Source of the DNA: Burkholderia sp. L27(2015)
Lineage (GTDB): Bacteria > Pseudomonadota > Gammaproteobacteria > Burkholderiales > Burkholderiaceae
NCBI RefSeq assembly: GCF_009765705.1
Contig: NZ_LMUX01000004.1
Location: forward strand, 124,001-188,000
Direction of reading: 5' to 3'
Length of the DNA: 64,000 nucleotides
Shown here: positions 54,282 through 62,813 of the stretch, piece after piece
Position numbering within the stretch: the first letter of the stretch is position 1
How the letters are laid out: every line of letters begins with the position of its first letter
The notes under the pieces: generated by a model
The model's database searches: none
What the model was told of the DNA's origin: nothing
The model's input: only the letters and a program-made list of their open reading frames with translations
Program-made: the position numbers and the translations under genes

Positions 54282-54911
54282 ATGGCTAAAGCAGTTGCAG
54301 CACCAAAATTTCTGGACCTCGTTGCCGGAGATGACGGATTGGCACGACCGGCATGGGCGTCAGAGGATGTGCTGCTGAAAGCCTATTACGATTCCGAATG
54401 GGGCATGCCTGTACGCGATGAGCGGGGCATATTCGAACGGATTTCTTTGGAGGCGTTTCAAGGGGGGCTCTCCTGGACCACCATCCTTAGAAAACGTCCG
54501 GCATTTCGCGCCGCTTTCCATGATTTCGATCCCGACGCGGTCGCGGCATACAGCGAAGAAGATGTCCAACGCTTGCTGTCCGACAGCGGCATCATCCGCA
54601 ATGTCGCGAAGATCAAGGCGACGATCAACAATGCCTTGAGCGTTATTCGCTTACGGGAAGAGGGGGGGCTAGTCGATTTTGTATGGTCGTTCAAGCCTGC
54701 AACAACACCCGAACCCAAGGTGTTCAGCGATATTCCGACTTCCTCGGAGGATTCGATCGCATTGAGTAATGCGCTGCGGGCGCAAGGATTCAAATTTGTC
54801 GGGCCAACCAACATGTACGCGTTGATGGAGGCGATAGGTATCGTTGACACGCATCTGCTCGGCAGTCACCGCCGTGGCAGTTCGGGTGTTTGGACGAGCA
54901 CGACGGCGTGA
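54282..54911 (+). CDS. tag: DNA-3-methyladenine glycosylase I (Tag), zinc-site variant
   Basis: 209 residues. It removes 3-methyladenine from DNA. Core YYDSEWGMPVRDERGIFERI, EAFQGGLSWTTILRKRPAFR and the HhH-related RNVAKIKATINNA are typical. The zinc clip of E. coli Tag (Cys4, His17, His175, Cys179) is absent: RPAWASEDV stands for RCxW, and YYD for YHD. Zinc-free Tag homologues are known. The first 20 residues are an extra head. It meets the alkA gene end to end. Confidence 0.9.
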   Translation: MAKAVAAPKFLDLVAGDDGLARPAWASEDVLLKAYYDSEWGMPVRDERGIFERISLEAFQGGLSWTTILRKRPAFRAAFHDFDPDAVAAYSEEDVQRLLSDSGIIRNVAKIKATINNALSVIRLREEGGLVDFVWSFKPATTPEPKVFSDIPTSSEDSIALSNALRAQGFKFVGPTNMYALMEAIGIVDTHLLGSHRRGSSGVWTSTTA

Positions 54912-54934
54912 CCTCACCGCAGGCAGTCATGTTT

Positions 54935-55849
54935 TCAGCCGCCGCGCGCGACACCCAGCCGATCGGCAAATTCATTCCATAGGTGCATGGCTGCGTATGA
55001 ACGCCAAGGACGCCAAGCCTCCGTCCTTGCTCGCTGATGCGCTGCCCGCACCATGGACGGATCTCGGTCAGCAATTGCTTGCATCAGCACGAGGTCCGTT
55101 TCCGGCCACGCGTCGGGGTCGCGCCATGCGCGCATCGCCACATACTCTACGGTCCACGGTCCGATCCCAGGCAAAGCCAGAAGCGCTTTGCGCAGAGCAG
55201 GGACATCGGGGTCCGGACCGTCAATCGGAACGTCGCCGGACGCTACGGCTTGCGCAAATCCTTGCAGCGCGGCAATACGTTTTCCCGGCATGCCGATCTG
55301 CACAAGGTTTGCTGACGCTAGCGCCTGCGGCGTCGGAAACCGCCACGCCGTCGCTTCGTGAGGGTGGCCTTCGATGCGCTCACCGGCGCGCTGGACCACG
55401 CGGCCGACGATCGTCGTCGCCGCCTTCACGCTGACTTGCTGGCCGACTATCGTGCGCACCACCAGTTCGTAGCCTGACCACGAACCAGGTACGCGCAAGC
55501 CGGGTGCTGCGCCTATGAGCGGCGCCAGCCATGGATCCGTAGTGAGACAACTGCCAATTTTCTTCGGATCGGTCTGCAGGTCGAACATTCGCGAGAGCGG
55601 CGCGGCTAGTGCCTCTGCATGACGACTGACCTTGCCTTCGATCGTAGCGACCAGACTATGCTTGCGCGGGTGTTTTCGGACAGCGATGGTACCGTCGTCG
55701 CTGGCCCATTCGATTGCACGCAGGTACGCCCCATCTTCGACTGCCTCAACACCTGCTGTGGACCGCCCACCGAAAAAACGCAGCATGCGTGCCCAGTCCA
55801 ACGGCGGCTTGAAGGGCAGTTCAATCGTGGCGCACAGTGGGGTGTTCAT
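54935..55849 (-). CDS. alkA: DNA-3-methyladenine glycosylase II (AlkA)
   Basis: 304 residues from ATG at 55849 (ATG at 55873 is an alternative). An N-terminal AlkA_N domain (LPFKPPLDWARMLRFFGGRS) is followed by an HhH-GPD domain with LLALPGIGPWTVEYVAMRAW and the catalytic Asp in WPETDLVLMQ. IVGQQVSVKAATTIVGRVV is also typical. It excises alkylated purines and pyrimidines. No Ada domain or ada gene is attached here. Confidence 0.92.
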   Translation of the reverse strand: MNTPLCATIELPFKPPLDWARMLRFFGGRSTAGVEAVEDGAYLRAIEWASDDGTIAVRKHPRKHSLVATIEGKVSRHAEALAAPLSRMFDLQTDPKKIGSCLTTDPWLAPLIGAAPGLRVPGSWSGYELVVRTIVGQQVSVKAATTIVGRVVQRAGERIEGHPHEATAWRFPTPQALASANLVQIGMPGKRIAALQGFAQAVASGDVPIDGPDPDVPALRKALLALPGIGPWTVEYVAMRAWRDPDAWPETDLVLMQAIADRDPSMVRAAHQRARTEAWRPWRSYAAMHLWNEFADRLGVARGG

Positions 55850-55888
55850 TGCGTTCCGTTCGCAGTCGATCATGGCGAAAAACCTAAA

Positions 55889-56695
55889 TTAACGACCAGC
55901 GAACAAGCCCTGCAACTGAGCGTACGACATAGCGCCCTCAGACATCGGCTCCGAACGGCCTGTCTCCAGGAACGCGCGAGCAAGCTTCTCGGCTTGCCCC
56001 CAAAGCACTTGCGGAATGCCCGAGCCTGCGCTCAGGCGCCGCACACCCAACGCGCCCAGGTCTGCCGCGGGCGCTAGACCGGGCCATGCCATCGCGTTGA
56101 GCGGCAATGGAACGCCGCTAACGATCGCCTTGATGTCGTCCGGTCTATTGATACCGGGAACGAAGAATCCGTCTGCCCCTGCCTGACTGTAGAGCGTGCC
56201 ACGCGAGAGGGTTTCTTCCAGCAGCTTAGATTTGTCGACGAGGTTCGCGAGGAACACGTCGCACCGCGCGTTCACAAAAATGTCGCCCCCCATCTTAGCG
56301 GTAGCATTCTTGATCGCCTCGATCTTGGCCGCGAGCTGACTCGGCGCATCGCGACCATCTTCGAGGTTGATGCCCGCGACGCCCAGGTCGATCAATTGTT
56401 TTACATTCTCGGCGACTGCCAAAGCGCTATCCGAGTAGCCATTTTCGAAGTCAACCGACAGCGGCACCTTAAGCACTCGAACGATCTTAGCGGCGATGCC
56501 GATCGCCTCATCCACGGGGAGCTGCCAACCGTCGGGATAGCCCAACGCCCAGGTAACACCCGCGCTGGACGTAGCAATTGCCGACGCGCCGACGCTCTCG
56601 AAGAGTCGAGCGCTGCCGGCATCCCAGGCGTTGGGAAGAAGAAGCGGTTGGGCATTGTTATGCAACTGACGAAATGGGGTTGTGAGGGAAGGCAT
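55889..56695 (-). CDS. PEP mutase / isocitrate lyase-family enzyme
   Basis: 268 residues. The TIM-barrel enzyme shows LLLPNAWDAGSARLFESVGA, SSAGVTWALGYPDG, the metal-binding VDFENGYSD and GINLEDGRD. It resembles the oxaloacetate-hydrolase/methylisocitrate lyase group; the KKCGH loop of lyases is missing, so a lyase call is unsafe. Same strand as the alkA and OXA genes with small gaps. Substrate unknown. Confidence 0.88.
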   Translation of the reverse strand: MPSLTTPFRQLHNNAQPLLLPNAWDAGSARLFESVGASAIATSSAGVTWALGYPDGWQLPVDEAIGIAAKIVRVLKVPLSVDFENGYSDSALAVAENVKQLIDLGVAGINLEDGRDAPSQLAAKIEAIKNATAKMGGDIFVNARCDVFLANLVDKSKLLEETLSRGTLYSQAGADGFFVPGINRPDDIKAIVSGVPLPLNAMAWPGLAPAADLGALGVRRLSAGSGIPQVLWGQAEKLARAFLETGRSEPMSEGAMSYAQLQGLFAGR

Positions 56696-56721
56696 TTCAG
56701 ACTCCGGTTTTTGATGACGCT

Positions 56722-57534
56722 TCAGCCCGCTAGCGTATCCAGCAGTGCAGGCAGCTCATGCAAGAGTGTAGCGCGGGTTCGCAAGCCGGCTGCAGTCGCT
56801 TCTTGCTTCTCGTCCTGAATGAGGCGTGCGAAAACGATGGTCCGAGGCCCCTTTGTCGCCCATCCGACGAACCAGCCGTAGCCATGAGCGGTATCGTCCG
56901 TGCCGTCCGCCGCGCGCGGGAAACCGGCACCCGTTTTGCCGTGGATGTCCCAGCCGTTGGGAAGCTGACCAAGCTGTGTAATCTGGCTGGTCATGTCGTA
57001 GGCATGAGCAGTAACCGGAAGCTGTCGATTGACTACCCTTTCTAAAAACGACACCTGCTCCAACGGCGAAATCTGTAGCGAAGAATCGATCCAGGCGTGA
57101 GTCAACCCGTTATGTTTTCCCGGGTCTCCCGTCACATCCTTGTTACCAAACTGGAATTCGTCGACGTATTTCTGAAAGCGTGCTTCTCCGAGCGACTGTG
57201 TCACTTGCTGCGAATACCAAACCACCGAATATTGAATCCATCGACTCGGGTCTGTGGTCTGACGCCACGCGTCACCGCCCCAATCGACGTAACCCTCGCG
57301 AAACGGCAGCGCGGGAATATGTGCGTCTTTCAGAAAGCCGGAATCGTAGCCCATCAAACTGATGGCGATTTTAAATGTTGATGCGGAGGTCACGCGCTGG
57401 TTGCAATCGCCTTTCTGCATCAAGATTTTGTGAGATGCGGCATCGGCAACCACTGTGCAAATCGTCGCGGCCTGGGCTGCCGAAGCGACTAGCCCCAACG
57501 CGAAAAAGGGGTAAGCAATGCGTCGTAAATACAT
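56722..57534 (-). CDS. Class D (OXA-type) beta-lactamase
   Basis: 270 residues with a signal peptide ending in AQA-A. Active-site motifs: STFK with Ser52, SVV at 103-105, FGN at 129-131 (YGN in many enzymes, Phe in some carbapenem-hydrolysing lines), WIDSSLQISPLEQ, and KTG at 200-202. All catalytic residues are present, so it is probably active in the periplasm against penicillins. Related chromosomal OXA genes occur in Burkholderia and Pandoraea. It is followed upstream by the class A gene, same strand. Confidence 0.93.
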   Translation of the reverse strand: MYLRRIAYPFFALGLVASAAQAATICTVVADAASHKILMQKGDCNQRVTSASTFKIAISLMGYDSGFLKDAHIPALPFREGYVDWGGDAWRQTTDPSRWIQYSVVWYSQQVTQSLGEARFQKYVDEFQFGNKDVTGDPGKHNGLTHAWIDSSLQISPLEQVSFLERVVNRQLPVTAHAYDMTSQITQLGQLPNGWDIHGKTGAGFPRAADGTDDTAHGYGWFVGWATKGPRTIVFARLIQDEKQEATAAGLRTRATLLHELPALLDTLAG

Positions 57535-57599
57535 CGATCCTTCCTCTTATTAGAATCAACGACCGTCGATTTGAAAGACTCGTCATCGACGGCATGCAG

Positions 57600-58478
57600 T
57601 CATGCAGATAACGCCGCCACGACGATACGCGTTGCCGCTGCGATAACGTCGTCGCGCGGCTTGGCATCCGTTTGCAGTTGCGTGTGATAAATCGTGAGGA
57701 CGATAGGCTTGCGCGCCGGCGGCCAGAGCACGGCGATATCGTTCGCGGTTCCATAGTCGCCGGTGCCCGTCTTGTCGCCGACCCGCCAGTCAGCAGGAAC
57801 GCCAGCCCGAATGCGGTTTGCGCCGGTCGTGTTTCCACGTAGCCAGTCCTGCAACTGCTGGCGCTGGGCGGCCGGCAAGATATCGCCCAGCATCAATGAG
57901 CGCAGGCTGATCGCCATTGCGGCCGGTGTCGTCGTGTCGCGACGATCGCCAGGGATGGCCGAGTTCAATTCGGTTTCCCAGCGGTCGAGGCGGAATTCCT
58001 TGTCGCCTATCGATCGTGCAAAAGCCGTGACCGCAGGCGGCCCACCGAGGATCTTCATCAACAGGTTGGCAGACGAATTGTCGCTGTACTGGATCGCGGC
58101 GGCGCACAGTTCAGCGACAGTCATGCCGTCGGCGACATGTTTCTCGCTAATCGGGGAGTAATGGACGAGATCGCTCTTTGCATAATGAATGCGCTTGTGC
58201 ATCAGCCCCGTCTGTCGCGTGCTGCGTTCCAGGATGGCGGCCGCCACCATCACCTTGGATGTACTGCAGAACGGAAAACGCTCGTCTGCGCGATATCGAA
58301 TCAGCATGCCGTTGGCTGTGTCCAGTGCTGTCACGCCGAGGCGGCCGCCCGAATTTTTTTCGAGTGTCGCGAGCTGGGCTGTGTTCGATGCTTCGGTTGC
58401 CCATGCGGTGGTAACCGTCGTGAAAGGAAGCACCGCGGCCGCCAACAACAATGCACGCCGATTCGGAGAGTGAGTCAT
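57600..58478 (-). CDS. penA: Class A beta-lactamase, PenA-like
   Basis: 292 residues. The signal begins [15 protein letters not shown], twin Arg, which in Burkholderia PenA means Tat export. Motifs: S72-TSK, SDN at 132-134, Glu168 with LN in [13 protein letters not shown], and KTG at 236-238 with [20 protein letters not shown]. The residue before the nucleophile Ser72 is Cys, seen in carbapenemase and PenA lines. It is divergent from the PenR-type regulator. Spectrum cannot be read from this. Confidence 0.94.
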   Translation of the reverse strand: MTHSPNRRALLLAAAVLPFTTVTTAWATEASNTAQLATLEKNSGGRLGVTALDTANGMLIRYRADERFPFCSTSKVMVAAAILERSTRQTGLMHKRIHYAKSDLVHYSPISEKHVADGMTVAELCAAAIQYSDNSSANLLMKILGGPPAVTAFARSIGDKEFRLDRWETELNSAIPGDRRDTTTPAAMAISLRSLMLGDILPAAQRQQLQDWLRGNTTGANRIRAGVPADWRVGDKTGTGDYGTANDIAVLWPPARKPIVLTIYHTQLQTDAKPRDDVIAAATRIVVAALSA

Positions 58479-58555
58479 AGAGGGTTGTCTCGCTTATACA
58501 AACTAAGGGTGGGTAGCGTCCTGCGCAGACCAAAATATCGAGCCATTGCGAGCCG

Positions 58556-58594
58556 TTGACAAGCGAGGATAATTTCGTCTAGGGTAAAGAAAAT
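58556..58594. promoter_or_regulatory. penA-penR promoter region
   Basis: A perfect TTGACA at 58556-58561 can be the -35 for penR. On the other strand TTGTCA (58563-58558) with GATATT 17 bp on fits penA, so the -35 boxes overlap back to back. TTTC-N12-GAAA at 58573-58592 is a candidate site for the AmpR-type regulator. Confidence 0.4.
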
Positions 58595-58611
58595 CTTATG
58601 GCTCAACTTCA

Positions 58612-59511
58612 ATGCGACCTTACTTGCCCCTTAATGCGCTGCGAGCTTTCGAGGCGTCAGCGCGACATCTGAGTTTCACGCGCGCGGCGCTCGAGCTGAA
58701 CGTGACGCAGGCGGCCGTGAGCCAGCAGGTGCGGATGCTCGAGGACCGGCTGGGCAGCGCACTGTTCAAACGATTGCCGCGTGGACTGGGCATGACGGAC
58801 GAAGGCCGTGCACTTCTGCCTGTGTTGACCGACACGTTCGGCCGCATCGAGGCCGTGCTCAAGCAATTTGAGGGCGGCCATTTTCACGAAGTACTCACGG
58901 TCGGCGTGGTCGGAACATTCGCCGTAGGCTGGCTGATGCCACGGCTCAAACTATTTCGGCAGACGCACCCGTTCGTGGAGCTGAGGCTGCTTACGCATAA
59001 CAACCTGGTCGATCTGGCCGGCGAGGGGCTCGATTTCGCGATTCGCTTCGGCGAGGGGGTCTGGCCTGCGACACACAACGTATTGTTGCTCGACGCCCCG
59101 TTTGCCGTGTTATGCGCGCCCGAAATCGCGAATCGGCTTGACGAGCCGTGCGACTTGGCGAAAGAGACGTTGCTACGTTCGTATCGCACCGACGAATGGA
59201 TCAACTGGTTTGCGGCCGCCGGGTTGGAGCCGTGGGCGGCAAACGGTCCGATCTTCGACTCGTCGCGCCTGATGGTGGAGGCCGCGATACAAGGCGCCGG
59301 GATCGCTTTGGCGCCGCCTCGGATGTTCGTTCGCGAGCTGCAGACTGGTCGGCTGATTCGCCCATTCGATACGGAAGTGGAAACGGGCAGCTACTGGCTT
59401 ACGTGGTTGAAGTCGCGGCACATGTCGCCGGCCATGCAGGTGTTCCGGAACTGGATACTCGAGGAAGCGGCCGCCGACTTGCTGGCTATCTCGACTGCGC
59501 CGCCACTTTAA
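58612..59511 (+). CDS. penR: AmpR/PenR-type LysR regulator
   Basis: 299 residues. It starts MRPYLPLNALRAFEASARHL and continues SFTRAALELNVTQAAVSQQV, as in AmpR of Enterobacteria. The effector domain has VGVVGTFAVGWLMPRL, THNNLVDLAGEGLDFAIRFG and LLRSYRTDEWINWF, all AmpR hallmarks. In AmpR these residues bind muropeptides, so induction of penA by beta-lactams through cell-wall fragments is expected. Its 3' end overlaps the lysE-like gene on the other strand by 26 bp. Confidence 0.92.
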   Translation: MRPYLPLNALRAFEASARHLSFTRAALELNVTQAAVSQQVRMLEDRLGSALFKRLPRGLGMTDEGRALLPVLTDTFGRIEAVLKQFEGGHFHEVLTVGVVGTFAVGWLMPRLKLFRQTHPFVELRLLTHNNLVDLAGEGLDFAIRFGEGVWPATHNVLLLDAPFAVLCAPEIANRLDEPCDLAKETLLRSYRTDEWINWFAAAGLEPWAANGPIFDSSRLMVEAAIQGAGIALAPPRMFVRELQTGRLIRPFDTEVETGSYWLTWLKSRHMSPAMQVFRNWILEEAAADLLAISTAPPL

Positions 59512-60124
59512 GGCCGAGCGAAATAAACAAAACGCCGGTGATCTTGTTTTGCCAGCGGCTCAGCCAGGTCATACGCTTGACGAGTCGCCCCAGTGGGCGG
59601 ATCGTCAGCACGATCAGCGTTGTATATAGCACGCTCAGCGTGACGAAGATCAATCCGAGTACGGCGAACTGTATGAACGTTGAGCCGTGTCCAGGGCGCA
59701 CGAACTGCGGCAAGAATGCCAAGAAAAAGAGCGCTGTCTTCGGGTTCAGCACTTCGGTTGGAATCGCTTGGAAAAATGCCTGGGTCGCCGTGAGGGTCGC
59801 GGTTGCCGGGGCCGCCGCTGACGAGTGCGCGCTGGATTGCTTGGCTCTCAGTGCGCGTATGCCCAGGTACACGAGATAAGCGGCACCGACGAATTTCACC
59901 GCGTCGAACGCGAGCGCGGATGTCATCAGCAGCGCCGACAGGCCAATCGACGCGCAAAGCGTATGGAAGAAATCGCCCGTCGCAATGCCTAGACCCGTGA
60001 CGATCCCCACCTTTCGACCACCTTGCACGGTGCGGGTCAAAACGAGAAGTACCGCAGGGCCAGGGATCAGAAACAGACCGAGTACCACCGCGACGAAGGT
60101 GCCCAACGTCGAAAGATCAAACAT
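59486..60124 (-). CDS. LysE/RhtB-family exporter
   Basis: 212 residues with six helices. The family start FVAVVLGLFLIPGPAVLLVL with GPAVLLV and the later AFFQAIPTEVLNPKTALFFL are diagnostic. It exports amino acids or derivatives such as homoserine lactone. 3' end overlaps the penR 3' end. It has no regulator of its own nearby. Confidence 0.91.
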   Translation of the reverse strand: MFDLSTLGTFVAVVLGLFLIPGPAVLLVLTRTVQGGRKVGIVTGLGIATGDFFHTLCASIGLSALLMTSALAFDAVKFVGAAYLVYLGIRALRAKQSSAHSSAAAPATATLTATQAFFQAIPTEVLNPKTALFFLAFLPQFVRPGHGSTFIQFAVLGLIFVTLSVLYTTLIVLTIRPLGRLVKRMTWLSRWQNKITGVLFISLGLKVAAQSR

Positions 60125-60156
60125 ATTGCCTCCTCAGGCATGCTAGCGATTGCGTA

Positions 60157-61155
60157 TTAATGCGGTATCGGCGCGTTTGTTGCAAGGAAATGCGTCAAAT
60201 CGGTCCAAGGTACGGTTACATGTACGACGCCGGTCGCGATGGCCGTGGCATCGCCAGGGTTGAACGAAATAAGCAGACCCTGCGGGGTGAACGACCACGC
60301 CTGCGGATCGCGTACGCGCCTGTTGATCCCGTCGGCAAATAATATCTCATCATCGGCACCCAGCGTTTTCGAGGCGCGACGGTCCAGGAAGGTTTCCCAT
60401 CCGCTACCCGGCTTGAACACGTCTGCCGCGGCGAGCGGATGCAAGGTCGGTTGTAGCAAGTAGGTCACGTTGGTCAACTCCTCGGCGGCGGCTTGCCCGT
60501 CACATTCCTCGACGCGTGTCATTTCAACGTTGATGAAACCGGGCATCGCCGCTTGGACCTTGAAGTCCAAAAACTGGTCGCCAGGTATCTGCGGATCGCC
60601 GAAGCACTGCTTGGCCCGTTGCGCTGCCGCCCATCGCACCATCGCTGCGTTCCATTGTTCGGCCAAGGGGGAAAGCGGCTGGTCGATTCTCGGCACGCTG
60701 GTATGTTGCTCGAAAGGCCGACCCGTGCCGGTTTCTTTTCCAGCGGACCCATATGTGTCGCTGCGGCTCAACACGAACGGGCCCATCGAAACTGCGGCGC
60801 TACGCAAGTTGCCAAGCCGGTCGGCGTATTGCCGTTGTAGACAGGCGCTGGGGCTTTCATCTCGCTTGTTGATCACGCATAGCACATTGACCACTTTGAG
60901 CCACTGCTCCTGTCCTGTGCGCAATATGGTTTTTCCCGGGGCGGACAGTAAGGGTAGGGCGTCATCGTAACGCTTGCCCATTGCGGTGTCCTGTGCCGAG
61001 ATCTCGGGATCCGCGCAGACTGTGCGTTCGAAACGGGTCTTGGCGTTGCCGCAGTCAAAGCTGGCGGCTACGCCGAGCGACGGCATTGAACAGGCGAGGA
61101 AAAGACTGACGACTGCAACCCAGCGTCTATTGGCCACGGTGAAAATTCTCCACAT
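60157..61155 (-). CDS. LprI/DUF1311 and DUF3298 (RsiV-like) periplasmic protein
   Basis: 332 residues from ATG at 61155. A signal peptide (FLACSMPSLGVAA) is followed by the LprI-type domain ASFDCGNAKTRFERTVCADP with paired Cys (about 30-110), then a Ser/Thr linker and a C-terminal DUF3298 domain (EILFADGINRRVRDPQAWSF). LprI-type domains can inhibit lysozyme and DUF3298 occurs in lysozyme-sensing RsiV. The combination suggests a lysozyme-binding envelope protein. The upstream region has an 11-bp tandem repeat. Confidence 0.82.
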   Translation of the reverse strand: MWRIFTVANRRWVAVVSLFLACSMPSLGVAASFDCGNAKTRFERTVCADPEISAQDTAMGKRYDDALPLLSAPGKTILRTGQEQWLKVVNVLCVINKRDESPSACLQRQYADRLGNLRSAAVSMGPFVLSRSDTYGSAGKETGTGRPFEQHTSVPRIDQPLSPLAEQWNAAMVRWAAAQRAKQCFGDPQIPGDQFLDFKVQAAMPGFINVEMTRVEECDGQAAAEELTNVTYLLQPTLHPLAAADVFKPGSGWETFLDRRASKTLGADDEILFADGINRRVRDPQAWSFTPQGLLISFNPGDATAIATGVVHVTVPWTDLTHFLATNAPIPH

Positions 61156-61171
61156 CGATGCTTCGTAAATA

Positions 61172-61226
61172 AGTAGCAAGTAAGTCGTAAGTAAGTAGCA
61201 AATGAGTAGCAAATGAGTAGCAAATG
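61172..61226. repeat. 11-bp tandem repeat before the LprI-like gene
   Basis: Five units on the plus strand: AGTAGCAAGTA, AGTCGTAAGTA and three identical AGTAGCAAATG. The block lies 17 bp ahead of the ATG at 61155, in the leader or promoter. Three identical copies suggest recent slippage. Confidence 0.85.
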
Positions 61227-61348
61227 AGCCGGCCCGCTATCGAAGCCCCTCACCATGCATTGCTTGTTTCGTAATGCGCGCGAGATTGGTATATACCGCG
61301 AACTGAGGCAAACTCCTATATTCCCGAACCGTTTTAGGAAGTGCTTCC

Positions 61349-61909
61349 ATGCCTATTACCCAACTTGACTCCGGTACTGCGCTCGTTCTGATCGATTTGC
61401 AAAAAGGTATCGTTGCATTGCCCACCGTGCATCCGGCCGCCAACGTGATCGAGCGCAGCGCCAAGCTGGCGCGGGCGTTTCGCAGCAAAGGCTTGCCGGT
61501 GGTGCTGGTCAACGTGGCCGGAGGCGCACCCGGACGCGCCGACGCGGCAGCCCCCGGCGGTACGCGTGCGGCGGACTGGGCAGAACTGGTCCCGGAATTG
61601 GAGCGAGCGCCGGAAGATTACACCGTCACTAAATATCAGTGGGGCGCTTTTTATGGAACCGCGCTCGACTTGCATCTGCGCCGCCGTGGTGTTACGCAGA
61701 TCGTGCTTGCCGGCATTTCGACCAGCATTGGGGTGGAGTCCACAGCGCGGGCAGCGCACGAGCTCGGTTATAACGTGACGCTCGCAATCGACGCGATGAC
61801 CGACCTGAACGCCGATGCCCATCGCAACAGTCTCGAACGGATCTTCCCGCGGCTGGGAGAATCGGGAAGCACAGAAGATGTGCTGGCGCTGCTGGGAAAG
61901 ACCCGCTGA
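61349..61909 (+). CDS. Isochorismatase-family hydrolase, Gly in place of catalytic Cys
   Basis: 186 residues. It has the catalytic Asp in LVLIDLQKGIVAL and Lys in TVTKYQWGAFYG. The segment AGISTSIGVESTARAAHELG aligns with the Cys region of amidases, but Gly stands at that place as in EntB-type isochorismatases. So C-N amidase activity by Cys attack is not possible; an enol-ether or isochorismatase-like reaction is. It has no enterobactin-type neighbours. Confidence 0.88.
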   Translation: MPITQLDSGTALVLIDLQKGIVALPTVHPAANVIERSAKLARAFRSKGLPVVLVNVAGGAPGRADAAAPGGTRAADWAELVPELERAPEDYTVTKYQWGAFYGTALDLHLRRRGVTQIVLAGISTSIGVESTARAAHELGYNVTLAIDAMTDLNADAHRNSLERIFPRLGESGSTEDVLALLGKTR

Positions 61910-61921
61910 GTTTATCTTTGA

Positions 61922-61963
61922 GTGCATCCCGGGGTGCATCCCGGGGGTGCATCTCAGGGGGCA
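61922..61963. repeat. 12-13-bp tandem repeat after the isochorismatase gene
   Basis: GTGCATCCCGGG, GTGCATCCCGGGG and a diverged GTGCATCTCAGGG follow the stop codon by 12 bp. Confidence 0.65.
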
Positions 61964-62040
61964 TTTTTATGGCCGCGCAGCTTCGGAAACCGCTGCGAGG
62001 CTGATAGCTCTGTCATCACTTTCAATCGGAGGCGGTTCGG

Positions 62041-62802
62041 ATGACGTTCGGGGTGTTTGTTGTAGTGATAGTGCTCGCCATCGGTTGCGCAGTGCTTAAA
62101 TGGCGTCGCACGAGCAGAACGCTTTACATCGTATCGGTCATCCTGTTTCTGGCAGTCGGCTGTGGTCCCGTTCCGGCGTGGCTGCTTGGCGACCTGCAAT
62201 CGCCCTATGCAGTGAAACCGACTATTGAGTGGGGCAAGCGCAACGCGATTGTTCTGCTGGGCGCTGGCGCCGAAAAAGTCGCGCGTACCGGTTTGGTCGA
62301 ACCGGAAACGTTCGCATACCCACGCATCGTCGAAACAGCAGAGCTGTACAACGACTGTCGAAAGACGAAAGCGGATTGCAAGATTGTCGTGAGCGGCGGC
62401 GATGCGCGACACGTCGGCTCGCCGGAAGCGGTGGTCTATCGGGGCGTGCTGATAGGACTAGGGATAGCTGCGGCCGACGTACTTCTCGAACCCGACAGCA
62501 TGAACACCTGGCAGAACGCGCAATTCACGAGCGCCGCGCTGCGGCGATACGATGCCGAGCGCGTGGTGCTGGTGACCTCAGGCATCCATCTGCGACGTAG
62601 TGTGCTGTACTTCACGCATTTCGGTGTCGCGGCAACGCCGGTGCGTGCGGACTATCTGGGCGCGGTGTTCTCTGCGGTGCCACTGTCGTACAACTTCGCA
62701 ATCGCTGATTTCGCGATGCATGAATATGCCGGCATCGCCCGTTACTATGTGTACAACGCGCTAGGCTGGAATCCCGTGAGGAAGCATCCGGGCGAGGCGT
62801 GA
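62041..62802 (+). CDS. YdcF/ElyC-like DUF218 protein
   Basis: 253 residues. Two N-terminal helices (about 3-20, 28-48) anchor it in the inner membrane. The DUF218 domain follows: AIVLLGAGAEKVA, VVSGGDARHVGSPEA and EPDSMNTWQNAQFT (E/N/T-motif), then LVTSGIHLRRSVLYF. ElyC acts in envelope biogenesis and YdcF binds SAM; which one applies is unknown. Confidence 0.88.
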   Translation: MTFGVFVVVIVLAIGCAVLKWRRTSRTLYIVSVILFLAVGCGPVPAWLLGDLQSPYAVKPTIEWGKRNAIVLLGAGAEKVARTGLVEPETFAYPRIVETAELYNDCRKTKADCKIVVSGGDARHVGSPEAVVYRGVLIGLGIAAADVLLEPDSMNTWQNAQFTSAALRRYDAERVVLVTSGIHLRRSVLYFTHFGVAATPVRADYLGAVFSAVPLSYNFAIADFAMHEYAGIARYYVYNALGWNPVRKHPGEA

Positions 62803-62813
62803 CGCGGCCGGGC

